Positions 36,274 through 45,835 are shown, counted from the stretch's first letter. The stretch is DNA of 64,000 bases from Bacillus sp. NTK071 (GCF_017303315.1 NZ_JAFKOI010000001.1:744001-808000), one strand, 5' to 3'. Program-made: numbers and translations. The notes: generated by a model from the sequence alone, not told the origin.

Positions 36274-37188
36274 TTAAATCCGCTTCTCGAAATGAGCTTC
36301 ATATATCTGTTCAAAAATATCAATCATTCGAAAAAAGTCTTGATCATAACGATTACCCTCTATAGTCCATGATGTGGCTAAAACAGTCTGACAGTATCCC
36401 CAAAGGAGTAATCGCTCTTTATCTAACTTAAGTTCTTCCATAAAGATGTTGATCCGCTTCTCGGTTAGTTCATATACACCTTGACTTGGAAGTTTATTTA
36501 AAAGGAATTGAATAACATCGAGCTCGAGTTCACCAATTAAACCTTTAGGGTCTATTGCGGTCCAACTATCCTCATTCGAAGTTAGAACGTTGTAATGATG
36601 GAAGTCACCATGAAGAAGTAGCTCTTGCTTTGATGTTTGATGTAAATACGTACATGTTCTCAATGCCTTAACAAGTGTCTCTTGAGAAATTGGTCCAACA
36701 CCTTGTTTATTGTCGATGATAAGTGCTTTAAGACTATCTTCCTTAGTCAGCGAGTTTGGTAGACGCGTATTAACAGGTACTGACATTGTTAGTGTCTTCA
36801 ATACTTTAGCTGCAATTCGACAAGCTTCATCATCATCTTCCACTTCTGCAAGAGTAATCCCTGGAGTAAGTTTACGCAAAATGAGAATACCATTGTCTTT
36901 ATCGAAATCAATAAGCTTAACGATTCTTTCCTCACCAAGTAGTTGTAACGCTTCAAGCTCATTAAGAAACTCTTTACCTGGTAAACAAATCTTCACGACT
37001 ACCTCTGTACCATCAGTTAATAGAGCAGGGGCAACATAATTAATGGACAGAGTATAAGGGTCCTGTACCTGCATGTCCCATTTTCGTTCACAGTAATAAA
37101 TCGTTTCTGGTAGTTTCTGTAACCAGGACGCTCCTTTATCACCAAAATACAAATGCACTAACTGTTCAAACTTACTTTGCAGCTTCAT
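36274..37188 (-). CDS. APH(6)/hydroxyurea-type antibiotic kinase homologue
   Basis: A 304-residue kinase-like protein. LLLHGDFHHYNVL (about 192-204) is the Brenner motif and AIDPKGLIGE the Mg-binding DPKG(L/V)xGE pattern specific to streptomycin 6-phosphotransferases and hydroxyurea kinases (APH_6_hur); the upstream Lys is in EVVVKICLPG. It may inactivate an aminoglycoside, but chromosomal homologues often have no known substrate. No other resistance determinant of transposon type is beside it. Confidence 0.82.
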   Translation of the reverse strand: MKLQSKFEQLVHLYFGDKGASWLQKLPETIYYCERKWDMQVQDPYTLSINYVAPALLTDGTEVVVKICLPGKEFLNELEALQLLGEERIVKLIDFDKDNGILILRKLTPGITLAEVEDDDEACRIAAKVLKTLTMSVPVNTRLPNSLTKEDSLKALIIDNKQGVGPISQETLVKALRTCTYLHQTSKQELLLHGDFHHYNVLTSNEDSWTAIDPKGLIGELELDVIQFLLNKLPSQGVYELTEKRINIFMEELKLDKERLLLWGYCQTVLATSWTIEGNRYDQDFFRMIDIFEQIYEAHFEKRI

Positions 37189-37246
37189 TTTACCCTCCTA
37201 GCTAAAGGAATTTATTCTTAACTCGAATCTATATGTTTTTATGGTT

Positions 37247-37816
37247 CTATTTTGGCTTTATAGCATCTAAAATGATCGAAACAAATCCTAGATTCCCTTC
37301 TGAATTTCGGTGATCAAATCGCTTTGATCGATAAATGAAACCATCCTCTTCGTTCCAATCATTGTAAATAAATTCTCCTTTTTCATTACAATATTCAAGT
37401 AAGCGAACAGTATATCCAGCTTCTTCAAACATAGATTTCAAAGTTTTATATGTATGAATTATTTTATGACTAGCTGCGGGATGATCACTAGGACCAGGGC
37501 CACCCACCTTTACACTTTTTTGATAAAGCTCATTTGGGAAATTCCCATCTGGAACGGCACATCGTAAGTATCCATTTGGTTTTAGATAATGGTAACATGT
37601 CAGTGCTGCATCCTTTCCTTCATCATACGTCAAATGCTCCCATACGTGCTCTGCTACTATCGCATCAATTGAATTAGGTTTAAATCTGCTCTTCCATTGC
37701 TTATCATTTAATAAATTTAACTCTGATTCTTGTGTTTCGATCCATCCTGGATTATTTGAATACTCTCCGGCTCCAATAACAACTTTAACTTCTTCATAAC
37801 TGTTAATATAATTCAT
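37247..37816 (-). CDS. SAM-dependent methyltransferase-like protein
   Basis: A 189-residue protein with the second half of a class I methyltransferase: FKPNSIDAIVAEHVWEHL (motif IV region) and YHYLKPNGYLRCAVPDG (motif VI). The N-terminal strand VVIGAGEYSNNPGW is a shortened motif I, as in small predicted SAM-dependent methyltransferases. An SDHPAAS loop before the tail is a family trait. Substrate unknown. Confidence 0.75.
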   Translation of the reverse strand: MNYINSYEEVKVVIGAGEYSNNPGWIETQESELNLLNDKQWKSRFKPNSIDAIVAEHVWEHLTYDEGKDAALTCYHYLKPNGYLRCAVPDGNFPNELYQKSVKVGGPGPSDHPAASHKIIHTYKTLKSMFEEAGYTVRLLEYCNEKGEFIYNDWNEEDGFIYRSKRFDHRNSEGNLGFVSIILDAIKPK

Positions 37817-37857
37817 CTCCCTAAAATGAAATCACACTCATCTAAGCTCTTCAAGAT

Positions 37858-38493
37858 TTAATACAATCTCTTACTATAACTTTCTATTAAATCTTCCTCT
37901 ATTTTTTCTTCGCTAATTCCTTGTAAGTTAGCATGCGCTTTTAAAATCGTTGCTGCTCTTGGTAGTGAATCCTTTGTCGGCCAAGTATCATTATCCCAGA
38001 GTTGGGATCGTTTAAATGCTTTTGCGCAATGCAGAAAACACTCTTCTACTTTTACTGCAATACCCATTAGCGGCGCTTTTCCATTCACACTCATTGTCTC
38101 AAGAATTTTTTCATCTTTCACAACCATCGCCTGTCCATTTATTCTAAGTGTTTCTTCTAACCCAGGGATTACAAACACCAAACCGATTTGAGGATTAGAT
38201 AGAATGTTCATGATTGAATCTAACCTTTTATTGCCTGGGCGTTCAGGAATCACCAACATTTCTTCATCAATCACATGTACGAACCCCGGAGCATCTCCCC
38301 TTGGTGAATTATCACACTTCCCATTTGAGTTTGAAGTAGCCATCATTAGAAATGGTGACAGGGCTATGAATTGTTGGCAGTTCTCATCTAGTTTAGTAAT
38401 TACTTTATTAATCGCTCTCTCACTCGGCTTACCTATTAAATCTCTTAATTCATCTTCATTCATAATTTGGTTTTGAAATCGTTCTTTTTCCAT
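37858..38493 (-). CDS. Pyridoxamine 5'-phosphate oxidase-family flavin protein
   Basis: A 211-residue split-barrel FMN-binding protein of the MSMEG_1061 kind: SPFLMMATSNSNGKCDNSPRGDAPGF and VIPERPGNKRLDSIMNIL (split-barrel strands contacting FMN phosphate), then VFVIPGLEETLRINGQA and ECFLHCAKAFKRSQLW. Likely reduces or oxidises a small flavin-dependent substrate; not the PdxH of vitamin B6 synthesis. Start has AAGGAGAACC upstream. Confidence 0.85.
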   Translation of the reverse strand: MEKERFQNQIMNEDELRDLIGKPSERAINKVITKLDENCQQFIALSPFLMMATSNSNGKCDNSPRGDAPGFVHVIDEEMLVIPERPGNKRLDSIMNILSNPQIGLVFVIPGLEETLRINGQAMVVKDEKILETMSVNGKAPLMGIAVKVEECFLHCAKAFKRSQLWDNDTWPTKDSLPRAATILKAHANLQGISEEKIEEDLIESYSKRLY

Positions 38494-38571
38494 AGTTTGG
38501 TTCTCCTTGGTTTGTCTAGATATTTTGAGATTAACATGCCTTAAATATTATTAATAAATGATCATGAAACG

Positions 38572-39159
38572 TCACTCCGCCACTCTTCCCATCACTACCG
38601 TGTTATAATATTTCCCATCAGATAGCAATTTGTCATGCTTCAATGTCCCTTCCACTTCAAAACCATGTTTATGATAAAGTTGGATCGCTTTTTCATTGGT
38701 CTCAAGTACGCTCAATGTTACTTTTTTGATTCCACTAGCATCGGCCCAATGAAGGGATTTTTTTAGTAGGGCTGTTCCAATACCGTAGTCCCAGTACCCT
38801 TTTAATACACCTACACCGAACTGGACCTTGTGAGATAGTCTTTTTAGGGTGGTTCCTTCACATCTTGAAAACCCTACTATTCTATTATCCATCTCAGCAA
38901 CTAAAAACAAGTTATGATCTCTCTCATGATCATTCCTTATAATCCGTGTAAATTCAGATTCGTTTATGTAAGACTCACCCTGTTCGCGATCTAAGTTCTC
39001 AGTTTCTCCATCAATCTGTACCCTAATCTCTGTTAAATTTGTAGCATCTGCCTCTATTGCAACTCTTACAATATATTGAAATTGCGTGCTTATTTTTGAA
39101 TCAATTATGATCTTTACCTCCAATTTAATATATTTTCTATTAAAGTTATATAATTCCAA
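38572..39159 (-). CDS. GNAT N-acetyltransferase with unclear start codon
   Basis: A 195-residue frame. GNAT marks: the GVLKGYWDYGIGTALLKKSL acetyl-CoA loop and VTLSVLETNEKAIQLYHKHGF end. The frame opens with a TTG at 39159 that has no RBS. A good GGAGG at about 39117-39121 is followed 8 nt later by an in-frame ATA (39108-39106), and no ATG, GTG or TTG is in frame there. Either the start is non-standard or an ATG has mutated. The domain itself begins around residue 30. Confidence 0.8.
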   Translation of the reverse strand: MELYNFNRKYIKLEVKIIIDSKISTQFQYIVRVAIEADATNLTEIRVQIDGETENLDREQGESYINESEFTRIIRNDHERDHNLFLVAEMDNRIVGFSRCEGTTLKRLSHKVQFGVGVLKGYWDYGIGTALLKKSLHWADASGIKKVTLSVLETNEKAIQLYHKHGFEVEGTLKHDKLLSDGKYYNTVVMGRVAE

Positions 39160-39214
39160 TTATTTCATTTATAACAAATTAACTCAATTTCAATATAAAA
39201 ATTTAATCCTGCGA

Positions 39215-40294
39215 TTAATCAATTTCAGTTTTTACCATTCGATCATCTTCCTTAATCGCCTTCCCCCTTCCATCTTTATTGTTTGTTATCGCATAAATCG
39301 TATTATTTTCTTGAAAAAGGGAGCGTATCCGACCGATTTTGTCTACAATCACTTCTGATTTATTACCGCTTAAATTAAAGGCTCTTATTTCTTCTCCTCT
39401 AAGACCTGCCATATATAGTTTGTTATCTTTCACAACAATTCCTGAAGGTGCCCATGTGTCATTTCCAGAATGATAGAGAGGCGTTTCCATCCCTTTTTCC
39501 TTCTTATCTCCTTCAATAACAGGCCATCCATAATTTTTACCAGCTTCGATTTTGTTGATTTCATCATGTGCCGATTGACCATGTTCTGAGTTATAGAGTT
39601 GACCTTTTTCATCCCACGCTAAGCCCTGGGGATTTCGGTGTCCGTAAGAATAAACGAGTGAACCTTTAAAAGGATTATCGGTTGGAATTTGGCCTGATAA
39701 AGTCATACGAAGAATTTTACCTGCAGTGCTTTTCACATCTTGAGCTAGCTCAGGACTACCTGCATCACCTGTTGTAATATAGAGCATTTCATCTGGACCA
39801 ATTCTTACACGTCCACCATTGTGGTATAAAGAACCTGGTATGTTCTCAAGAAGTTCTTGGTCCTCTCTCCACTCCCCATCTTTAAGTACAACTTTTACGA
39901 CCCGATTAAATGTATTCCCATTCTCTTGATAAGTGTGATAAATAAATGCAGATTTGGAGGTTATAAAATCGGGCGAAAGCTGTAACCCGAGTAGACCTCC
40001 CTCTCCCTCATGATGGATTGGTACGCTTAGTTGAACGGGATGCCTCTGTACTTCGCCGTTTTCATACTTTACGATCGTTCCAGCTCGTTCTGTAAGGTAG
40101 AATGCTTCTTCATTCTTCGTTATCTCCCACGGAATGTCGAGGTTTTCAATAACCACTTCTATCGCTGTTTCTTGTTGCTCTTCACCTTCTGTTTCCTGAT
40201 TAGTTTCATTAACGACGCATCCTGTTGCTATACTAACGCGAGTAAAACTCCTGAACGTTCTAAGATAACGAACCCACCCCTTTCTTAATAGCAT
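39215..40294 (-). CDS. PQQ-dependent sugar dehydrogenase-like protein, signal peptide out of frame
   Basis: A 359-residue six-bladed beta-propeller of the soluble glucose/sorbosone dehydrogenase family (YliI type): HHEGEGGLLGLQLSPDF, YHNGGRVRIGPDEMLYITTGDA, YGHRNPQGLAWD, the NYGWP motif and WAPSGI. Such enzymes are secreted lipoproteins. Here the mature start TGCVVNETN is in frame, but the hydrophobic signal GVLLALV is in another frame. One base missing in GTATAG (40228-40233) would restore LLALVLATGC, a proper lipobox. As read, the protein would not be exported. Confidence 0.8.
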   Translation of the reverse strand: MLLRKGWVRYLRTFRSFTRVSIATGCVVNETNQETEGEEQQETAIEVVIENLDIPWEITKNEEAFYLTERAGTIVKYENGEVQRHPVQLSVPIHHEGEGGLLGLQLSPDFITSKSAFIYHTYQENGNTFNRVVKVVLKDGEWREDQELLENIPGSLYHNGGRVRIGPDEMLYITTGDAGSPELAQDVKSTAGKILRMTLSGQIPTDNPFKGSLVYSYGHRNPQGLAWDEKGQLYNSEHGQSAHDEINKIEAGKNYGWPVIEGDKKEKGMETPLYHSGNDTWAPSGIVVKDNKLYMAGLRGEEIRAFNLSGNKSEVIVDKIGRIRSLFQENNTIYAITNNKDGRGKAIKEDDRMVKTEID

Positions 40295-40340
40295 GTATCG
40301 ATTGTGACCCTAGCACATACAATCTCCATAAAAGAAAAGA

Positions 40341-40360
40341 CAGCTGTTGATGAACAGCTG
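40341..40360 (-). terminator. Terminator of the VOC gene
   Basis: CAGCTGTT / AACAGCTG stem with a T-rich run on the minus strand, after the stop at 40372. Confidence 0.75.
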
Positions 40361-40371
40361 CATTCTCCCTA

Positions 40372-40719
40372 TTACTGACAAACCATGAGAAGGTTACCGT
40401 CCAAGTCTTTAAAATTAAACCAGTGACCATTCTCAATCTCTGTTGTTAGTTCTATACCTTTTTCTTTCATAAATGAATAAGCCGCATTTATATCTCTCGT
40501 ATTCAGATGGAATGCGGGCCATTTATAAATGTTCTCTTCTGAATATATCTTGCTGTCGAGCACGATTCCTGTTCCATTCATTGGCATAACGTACAGATGA
40601 CCCGCAATAACATCCCCAGTAGCTGGAACACCTAATAAATCACAGTACCATTTTTTTGCTTCATCAATGTTTCGAACCGGTATAAATACCGTTCCTATTT
40701 CATTGAGAATTGGCTTCAT
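40372..40719 (-). CDS. VOC-family (glyoxalase/bleomycin-resistance fold) protein
   Basis: A 115-residue protein with two beta-alpha-beta-beta-beta modules: VFIPVRNIDEAKKWYCDLLG at the N-terminus and FHLNTRDINAAYSFMKEKGI with DLDGNLLMV at the end. Members bind a metal and small electrophiles or act as drug-binding proteins; specificity cannot be told. The start at 40719 is chosen because GGAGG is 8 nt upstream; the longer frame to 40749 reads through that RBS. Confidence 0.87.
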   Translation of the reverse strand: MKPILNEIGTVFIPVRNIDEAKKWYCDLLGVPATGDVIAGHLYVMPMNGTGIVLDSKIYSEENIYKWPAFHLNTRDINAAYSFMKEKGIELTTEIENGHWFNFKDLDGNLLMVCQ

Positions 40720-41470
40720 GCACTTCGCCTCCAATCGTTTCATATACAAATATTCGACAGTTTAATCCTTCTACAGATGACGTATATTTCCTTCTGTCCA
40801 ACCTATACATTTTTTATATGGATAGATTAATGTCCAATAGGTTATCCAGATTTTCAGATATATACAATAAACCACAACTTAACCCTTTCCTTGATTGAAT
40901 CTTCTATTTATTTATAGATTTATTTGTAGGAAAGCATTAACCCCAATTTATACTAATTATCTAACGTCTGCAGTAAAGTATTCATCGACAGTTAACTCTG
41001 ATTTTCATACCTCCCTTAGTTAAGTATAGTGCTATTGTAGCTCCCACGCTCTTTATGGAAACTTTCTAGCTTTTTTTAAGAATATTGGCCCGAATGAAGC
41101 TCTGCTCTCACACAACCAAGTTCCAAATCTGCTAAAGAGTATAGTACATAATTGTAGACATTATTGATATATACCCTCCTATCCTTATGAAGCAAAAAAG
41201 TAATTGATCTTTTTATTTTTTTATCTGTTTCCTAACCCACTTTCGAACTTACGTAACTCATTCTTTAAGGTTTCATTTTATTTTTGTTTCAAATGGCAAT
41301 TAAGCGAACAAGTGCCTATATAGAAAAACCAGTTAGGCTAATTAAGATAATAATTAGACTAACTGGTTTTCTTTGAAAATCATATAGGATTTGAAATTAG
41401 CACATCTCCACTTTCTGCAGTTCATCAAAAGAACCGTCCCCGTAATTCTAGGGTTTAAGCAAAATGGGCT
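40720..41470. other. Long intergenic stretch with an orphan hairpin
   Basis: About 750 bp, AT-rich, no coding signal recognised on either strand. The one clear structure is a hairpin at 41325-41370: a 19-nt arm on each side with one mismatch, beginning AAAACCAGTTAG and ending CTAACTGGTTTT. It may terminate the Dus gene on the minus strand (100 bp after its stop) or be a degraded repeat. Confidence 0.5.
41325..41370. repeat. Orphan inverted repeat / possible terminator
   Basis: AAAACCAGTTAG-G-CTAATT paired with AATTAG-A-CTAACTGGTTTT around an 8-nt loop. Confidence 0.6.
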
Positions 41471-42469
41471 TTATTTAGAAACAATACTTTCTTCCTTTTT
41501 CAATTCATCTTTCCCTATATACTCCTCAAGCAGAGCACGCACTTCATCAGTGGATTCTGTCTTCATTAACTGATTTCGCAACTCACCTGCTCCCCTAAAT
41601 TCGCGGACATATATCTTAAAAAAGCGACGAAGCGGTTTGAAGGACCGAGGCTTCAGTTCCCTGGAATACTTATCATGTAAATCGAGCTGAAGTCGAAGTA
41701 GATCAAGCAGTTCCTCACTGGTATGCTCTTTCTTCTCTGTTTCGAAAGCGAATGGATTATGAAAAATCCCCCTTCCAATCATCACACCGTCTACGCCATA
41801 TTTTTCAACGAGTTCAAGTCCCTTTTGTCGATCAGGAATATCACCGTTAATCGTCAGAAGCGTCTCAGGGGCAACTTCATCACGAAGTTTCTTGATCTCA
41901 GGAATTAGTTCCCAGTGAGCATCAACTTCGCTCATTTCTTTCTTTGTACGTAAATGGATGGAAAGGTTGACAATATCCTGTTCCAAAAGGTGCTTCAACC
42001 AGTGGCGCCATTCTTCTACTTCCGTATAACCAAGACGGGTCTTCACACTTACAGGCAGTCCTCCTGCTTTAGCCGCCTGAATGATTTCTGCTGCAACATC
42101 AGGACGACGAATGAGCCCGCATCCTTTCCCTTTCGCTGCGACATTATGCACTGGACAGCCCATGTTGATATCCACTCCACGGTAGCCCATTTCTGCCATT
42201 CCTATACTCATTTGCCTGAAGTATTCGGGCTTATCTCCCCAAATATGGGCAACGATCGGCTGTTCATCTTCTGTGAACGTCAGACGTCCCTTTACACTTT
42301 CTTTTCCATTAGGATGACAAAAGCTTTCTGTATTGGTAAACTCTGTAAAGAACACGTCAGGTCTCGCTGCTTCACTCACGACATGCCGAAAAACGACATC
42401 TGTGACGGCTTCCATCGGTGCCAGAACAAAAAATGGTCGCGGTAGCTCATGCCAAAAATTATCTTTCAT
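41471..42469 (-). CDS. tRNA-dihydrouridine synthase family protein
   Basis: A 332-residue FMN-dependent TIM-barrel enzyme reducing uridine to dihydrouridine in tRNA. Motifs: [14 protein letters not shown] at the N-terminus, [22 protein letters not shown] with the catalytic Cys, [13 protein letters not shown] and [13 protein letters not shown] for FMN phosphate, plus the C-terminal helical domain. The start at 42469 ([14 protein letters not shown]) matches family N-termini; the frame to 42502 adds 11 unconserved residues. It differs from the dusB-type near folK, so no symbol is given. Confidence 0.88.
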   Translation of the reverse strand: MKDNFWHELPRPFFVLAPMEAVTDVVFRHVVSEAARPDVFFTEFTNTESFCHPNGKESVKGRLTFTEDEQPIVAHIWGDKPEYFRQMSIGMAEMGYRGVDINMGCPVHNVAAKGKGCGLIRRPDVAAEIIQAAKAGGLPVSVKTRLGYTEVEEWRHWLKHLLEQDIVNLSIHLRTKKEMSEVDAHWELIPEIKKLRDEVAPETLLTINGDIPDRQKGLELVEKYGVDGVMIGRGIFHNPFAFETEKKEHTSEELLDLLRLQLDLHDKYSRELKPRSFKPLRRFFKIYVREFRGAGELRNQLMKTESTDEVRALLEEYIGKDELKKEESIVSK

Positions 42470-42832
42470 AGTATATCTGAACCCTTTCCATAAGAGACAC
42501 ATGATCCCTAAATTATAAAGTAAAATTCTTTGTTTTATCCATTACCAATTATGTTGGATTGTAACCATTATATACTTTAAGATGATTTAAGGAAAAGTGC
42601 AAGGGAACGAGTCATTGTGTATGGACAAATATTCTTGAAATTACTGGAAAGGCTCTCCTAAATTGCTTGGACGCACTGTTTGGTTAACTTTTTACACCCT
42701 ATTTTCCATCGAACAATTACTAAAAATGGTCGTAATCTTAAAAAACTATATCAAAATAGCCCTCTTATTAAGGGCTAGGAACTATCACTAATTTTTTCTA
42801 TCATAGTTTATTATTGTATTTAAGTAATTAAG
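42470..42832. other. Intergenic, terminator only
   Basis: 360 bp. A small hairpin AGCCCT / AGGGCT (42758-42776) with Ts on the minus strand closes the gene at 42833. Nothing else seen. Confidence 0.5.
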
Positions 42833-43729
42833 TTATTTCTTTGTTAGTTTGAAATAATCAATTGTAGAAGTCACTTTGAAACCACAGGATTGGTAAAGAC
42901 CTAAAGCATTCTTGTTCTTTACTGCAACTTGTAGCATAATTTGTTGTACTTGTCTTTCTTTTAATTTCTCTACAGCTTTCATCAGTATACCTTTGCCAAA
43001 ACCTTTTCCTCGATATTCTGGGAGAACTCCTAATCCATAAATGCCACCTAAACCATTATGAACTTCCAAATGTACTTTACCTATAACCGATTGGTTTAGT
43101 TCAGCCAGAAATGTATGCATTCCATTGCTTGCTTCTTCCTCAGGAAGTGCTAAATCTTCTTCTAACGAATTCATTTGAAAGTAGATAGCATTTTGTCTTG
43201 CTATTTCTTTTGCATCTTGATTAAGAGCCTTTCTAAATTTTAGGTTTTTCATTGAGGAGGCTCCACTTGCTTCACCTATCATAACCATCTCATATTCTGA
43301 GTTTTCATAGTGAGCTCCTGTACTCTTAATAAAATCAATTCCAGGTTTAGAAGTGTGATCACATAACAAAAGCATATGTTGCGCTTCCCTATTATTCCAC
43401 TCATCTCTTACTAATGAAAACAAACGTTTGAAGACTCCCATTTTCCTGAAATCAGGATGAACCATCCCATTTACTTCTAACGTTTCTGAACCAAATTGAC
43501 AGATGCCTATATAACCTATTAGATTATCACCATCATAAAACATAAACTCGTTGTTCTTATCCTGACCTATACTCTCGTTAGAGGATTTATTTAATTTGTA
43601 ATCTAGTTCTAGTTTTAGGATTACATCTTCTTTTTCAAAGCAGCATTCTCTTAATGTAAGTATATCTTCGTAATCTTCTCGTTCTAATGAAGATTTTAGT
43701 TTTATAGATGGATTTATAATTGTTTTCAT
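42833..43729 (-). CDS. Double-GNAT acetyltransferase
   Basis: A 298-residue protein with two GNAT domains. The first (about 10-150) is degenerate, with GMVHPDFRKMGVFKRLF as acetyl-CoA loop; the second (about 165-298) has GLGVLPEYRGKGFGKGILM and NALGLYQSCGFKV. Such tandem proteins usually acetylate small molecules such as mycothiol-like thiols or drugs. Substrate unknown. Start ATG at 43729 lies in an AT-rich leader with a weak RBS. Confidence 0.85.
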   Translation of the reverse strand: MKTIINPSIKLKSSLEREDYEDILTLRECCFEKEDVILKLELDYKLNKSSNESIGQDKNNEFMFYDGDNLIGYIGICQFGSETLEVNGMVHPDFRKMGVFKRLFSLVRDEWNNREAQHMLLLCDHTSKPGIDFIKSTGAHYENSEYEMVMIGEASGASSMKNLKFRKALNQDAKEIARQNAIYFQMNSLEEDLALPEEEASNGMHTFLAELNQSVIGKVHLEVHNGLGGIYGLGVLPEYRGKGFGKGILMKAVEKLKERQVQQIMLQVAVKNKNALGLYQSCGFKVTSTIDYFKLTKK

Positions 43730-43837
43730 TCTATATTAATTTCTCCCGTTACTTTTTATTTTCCTTACGTCGTTCGTTCCTCTTTGATCAATTGTTGCAT
43801 CCCATACGTTTCATTGTAGTTCAATGAATCTTTTCGG

Positions 43838-44132
43838 TTAACACTCAATCATAGAATGATTTCCTTCAATCCTCATCCTAAAATGATTCATAATTCGCAT
43901 CTGTTCTTCCGTTAGCTTCTCTTTATCCCAGTACATGTGCATTAAGCTGTATTCAAAGATTTCTTTAAGCTTTATAAATAAGGGCAGTTTTTCAAGCATT
44001 TCTGCTGAAAGATCATTTTCCTCTTGGTACCCCTCATATTCTACGATGTTACCTCTACCGACGAACGAATACTCGATCGCACTATAGATTAGAACCCGCT
44101 AAATCATAAATATAAAAATGTTTCTCGCAATC
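43838..44132 (-). pseudogene. C-terminal remnant of an APH-family phosphotransferase
   Basis: On the minus strand a frame reads DCEKHFYIYDLAG, the conserved DDC-x(3)-W/F-x(2)-YD-I/L-A block of choline-kinase/APH proteins. After a frame change near 44088-44100 it continues YSAIEYSFVGRGNIVEYEGY and about 60 more residues to a TAA at 43838. No kinase N-terminal part, Brenner HGD motif or start is present upstream. It is the relic of a deleted gene, too short and broken for the open-frame list. Confidence 0.6.
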
Positions 44133-44250
44133 TTGAATCTTTGAAGGTTGCACGCTGCTTGCTATCAAAATAATCATTCAGCTCTCCTAAGAGAATTAAT
44201 AACACAATAAATCCAGTTATATAGAGAAGGTAGTGCCAACGAAACTTCAT
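44104..44250 (-). CDS. Small single-TM protein, 48 aa
   Basis: ATG at 44250 with a strong RBS (GGGGGG, 5 nt away) to TGA at 44104. MKFRWHYLL leads into one TM helix (about 7-24), then a basic soluble tail DSKQRATFKDSRLRE. The last dozen codons overlap the APH-like remnant in another frame, so the original 3' end may have been replaced by a deletion joint. Confidence 0.55.
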   Translation of the reverse strand: MKFRWHYLLYITGFIVLLILLGELNDYFDSKQRATFKDSRLRETFLYL

Positions 44251-44392
44251 TATATCCCCCCAGAAATTTTCTCCTCAAATTATAAAAACAAACAAGACTT
44301 CAATTTAGTTCAATCAACTTCTTTATTCAGCAAGTGCTTTCGATGCAAGAAGATGAATTATTAATTCAGATTAATTTATATCTCTTTTACCA

Positions 44393-44815
44393 TCATGAAA
44401 TTCGTAGTTTCGCCACTTCATCAATCTTCCAAAATAACGAGGCAGAAATGATCACGATTAACAACCACGGACTGGTACTTAAAAGATAAACGAGGGGATT
44501 TATTGAAATTGAATTAGAAAAAACAAGCAAGAAAAGCAGTATTCCGAGCCCATTATGTACGATATATGAGTGCAACTTACGATGATTACTTTCGGCTGTA
44601 AGTTGATCAGCTGTCACCGAAATCGGAATCCCACCAATTAAAATAGCTGGGATTAGATATATAATCATTAAAAATGATCCACCGATCGCAACAGATATTT
44701 TACCGTCTCCCCCACTCAACTTATAAATAATACCCCCTAAAGTTATTAATACGATAGAAAACAACCAAGTCAGGATGGAAGTTACCATTGTTGTTTTAAG
44801 TTTGCTAAAAAGCAT
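44393..44815 (-). CDS. Hypothetical four-TM membrane protein, 140 aa
   Basis: Start ATG 44815 with AAGGAG upstream. TM helices at about 10-32, 44-66, 85-103 and 112-130; the short cytosolic loop TADQLTAESNHRKLHSY lies between 2 and 3. No known motif. Single gene. Confidence 0.65.
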   Translation of the reverse strand: MLFSKLKTTMVTSILTWLFSIVLITLGGIIYKLSGGDGKISVAIGGSFLMIIYLIPAILIGGIPISVTADQLTAESNHRKLHSYIVHNGLGILLFLLVFSNSISINPLVYLLSTSPWLLIVIISASLFWKIDEVAKLRIS

Positions 44816-44946
44816 AATAATTAACTCCTTATTTTATATGTCTTGTCCCCCAGTTATCGCTTCCTCAAACAAGGCTTTTACAAAGTAGTTATTAATAGAT
44901 ATTCAGAATCACTCCTAACTTGATAAATTATGTTTCTATTCCTCTT

Positions 44947-45648
44947 CTAATACCAATCCCCTAGAAATTTTGTCTCCATTTCAATCTCATTTACTCTATT
45001 TTCGTAATAAACTTTATAAGCCCTTGCATTGGGTCTTGAACTAACGATTTTACTTAGGTCATTGTTTACATAATGCAGGGCAACACCATCATCTGTGGCA
45101 ATACCCGACTTTATTTTCCCTTCAGAAACAAGTTCCCTATAGGAACGTCTTCTAATTGTTTCCCCATCATAATGAGGGCAATTACTACCTTTTAGGAAAC
45201 CTAAACACTCTAGTGGTTCTAGTTCACCACCAAATGAATCGGTGACACCTTCTTCGAACCAGCAAATGGAGCCTGCACTTATACCAGCTAATACAACCTC
45301 TTGTTCCCAAGCCTTTTTTAAAATAGTATCTAATCCCCATTCTTTCCACAAGACTAGTAAATTTCTGGTATTTCCACCACCAACATACATTATATCTTTA
45401 TCTAGTATAAACCTCTCCAAGTCTCTGGTTGGTGGTTTAAATAATGATAGATGGGATGGGGTACAATTTTGCTTTTCAAAGAAGTTATAGAACCTTGATA
45501 TGTAATTATCTGAATCTCCACTTGCAGTAGGGATGAAGCAAATCTTAGGCTTTACTTTTCTTGATTGATTAAGTACATACGTATCTAACAAAGGATTTTC
45601 TGGCTCCATAGAGAATCCTCCGCCTCCTAAAGCAATCACTTGTTTCAA
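44947..45648 (-). CDS. Peptidase E-like (S51) serine peptidase
   Basis: A 233-residue protein of the S51 family. IALGGGGFSMEP at the start, YVGGGNTRNLLVLWKEWG, and the nucleophile elbow LAGISAGSICWF with Ser124; CPHYDGE gives the His. These match dipeptidase E / cyanophycinase-like Asp-specific peptidases in the glutamine-amidotransferase fold. A second, broken S51 gene lies just upstream on the same strand, with a hairpin repeat between. Confidence 0.9.
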   Translation of the reverse strand: MKQVIALGGGGFSMEPENPLLDTYVLNQSRKVKPKICFIPTASGDSDNYISRFYNFFEKQNCTPSHLSLFKPPTRDLERFILDKDIMYVGGGNTRNLLVLWKEWGLDTILKKAWEQEVVLAGISAGSICWFEEGVTDSFGGELEPLECLGFLKGSNCPHYDGETIRRRSYRELVSEGKIKSGIATDDGVALHYVNNDLSKIVSSRPNARAYKVYYENRVNEIEMETKFLGDWY

Positions 45649-45708
45649 CTGTCTACATCCTCTCTTATGTCTATTTCAACAATCCTCTGTCATTAACTTA
45701 AACAAAAA

Positions 45709-45737
45709 GGAGCGTAATCCTTTCTAGATTAGCGCTC
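45709..45737. repeat. Variant hairpin repeat between the two S51 genes
   Basis: GGAGCGTAATC / GATTAGCGCTC, preceded by an A run. Same plan as the GGAGCnTATC / GATAaGCTC family further right but with a different stem. Confidence 0.5.
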
Positions 45738-45835
45738 TCACATTCAACACTCGTGCCCGATTGCAATAGACCTCTATCTGTACATATATGCTTTGGTGAC
45801 GATCCTATTAAAATAACCACTACAATTAGAGCGTC

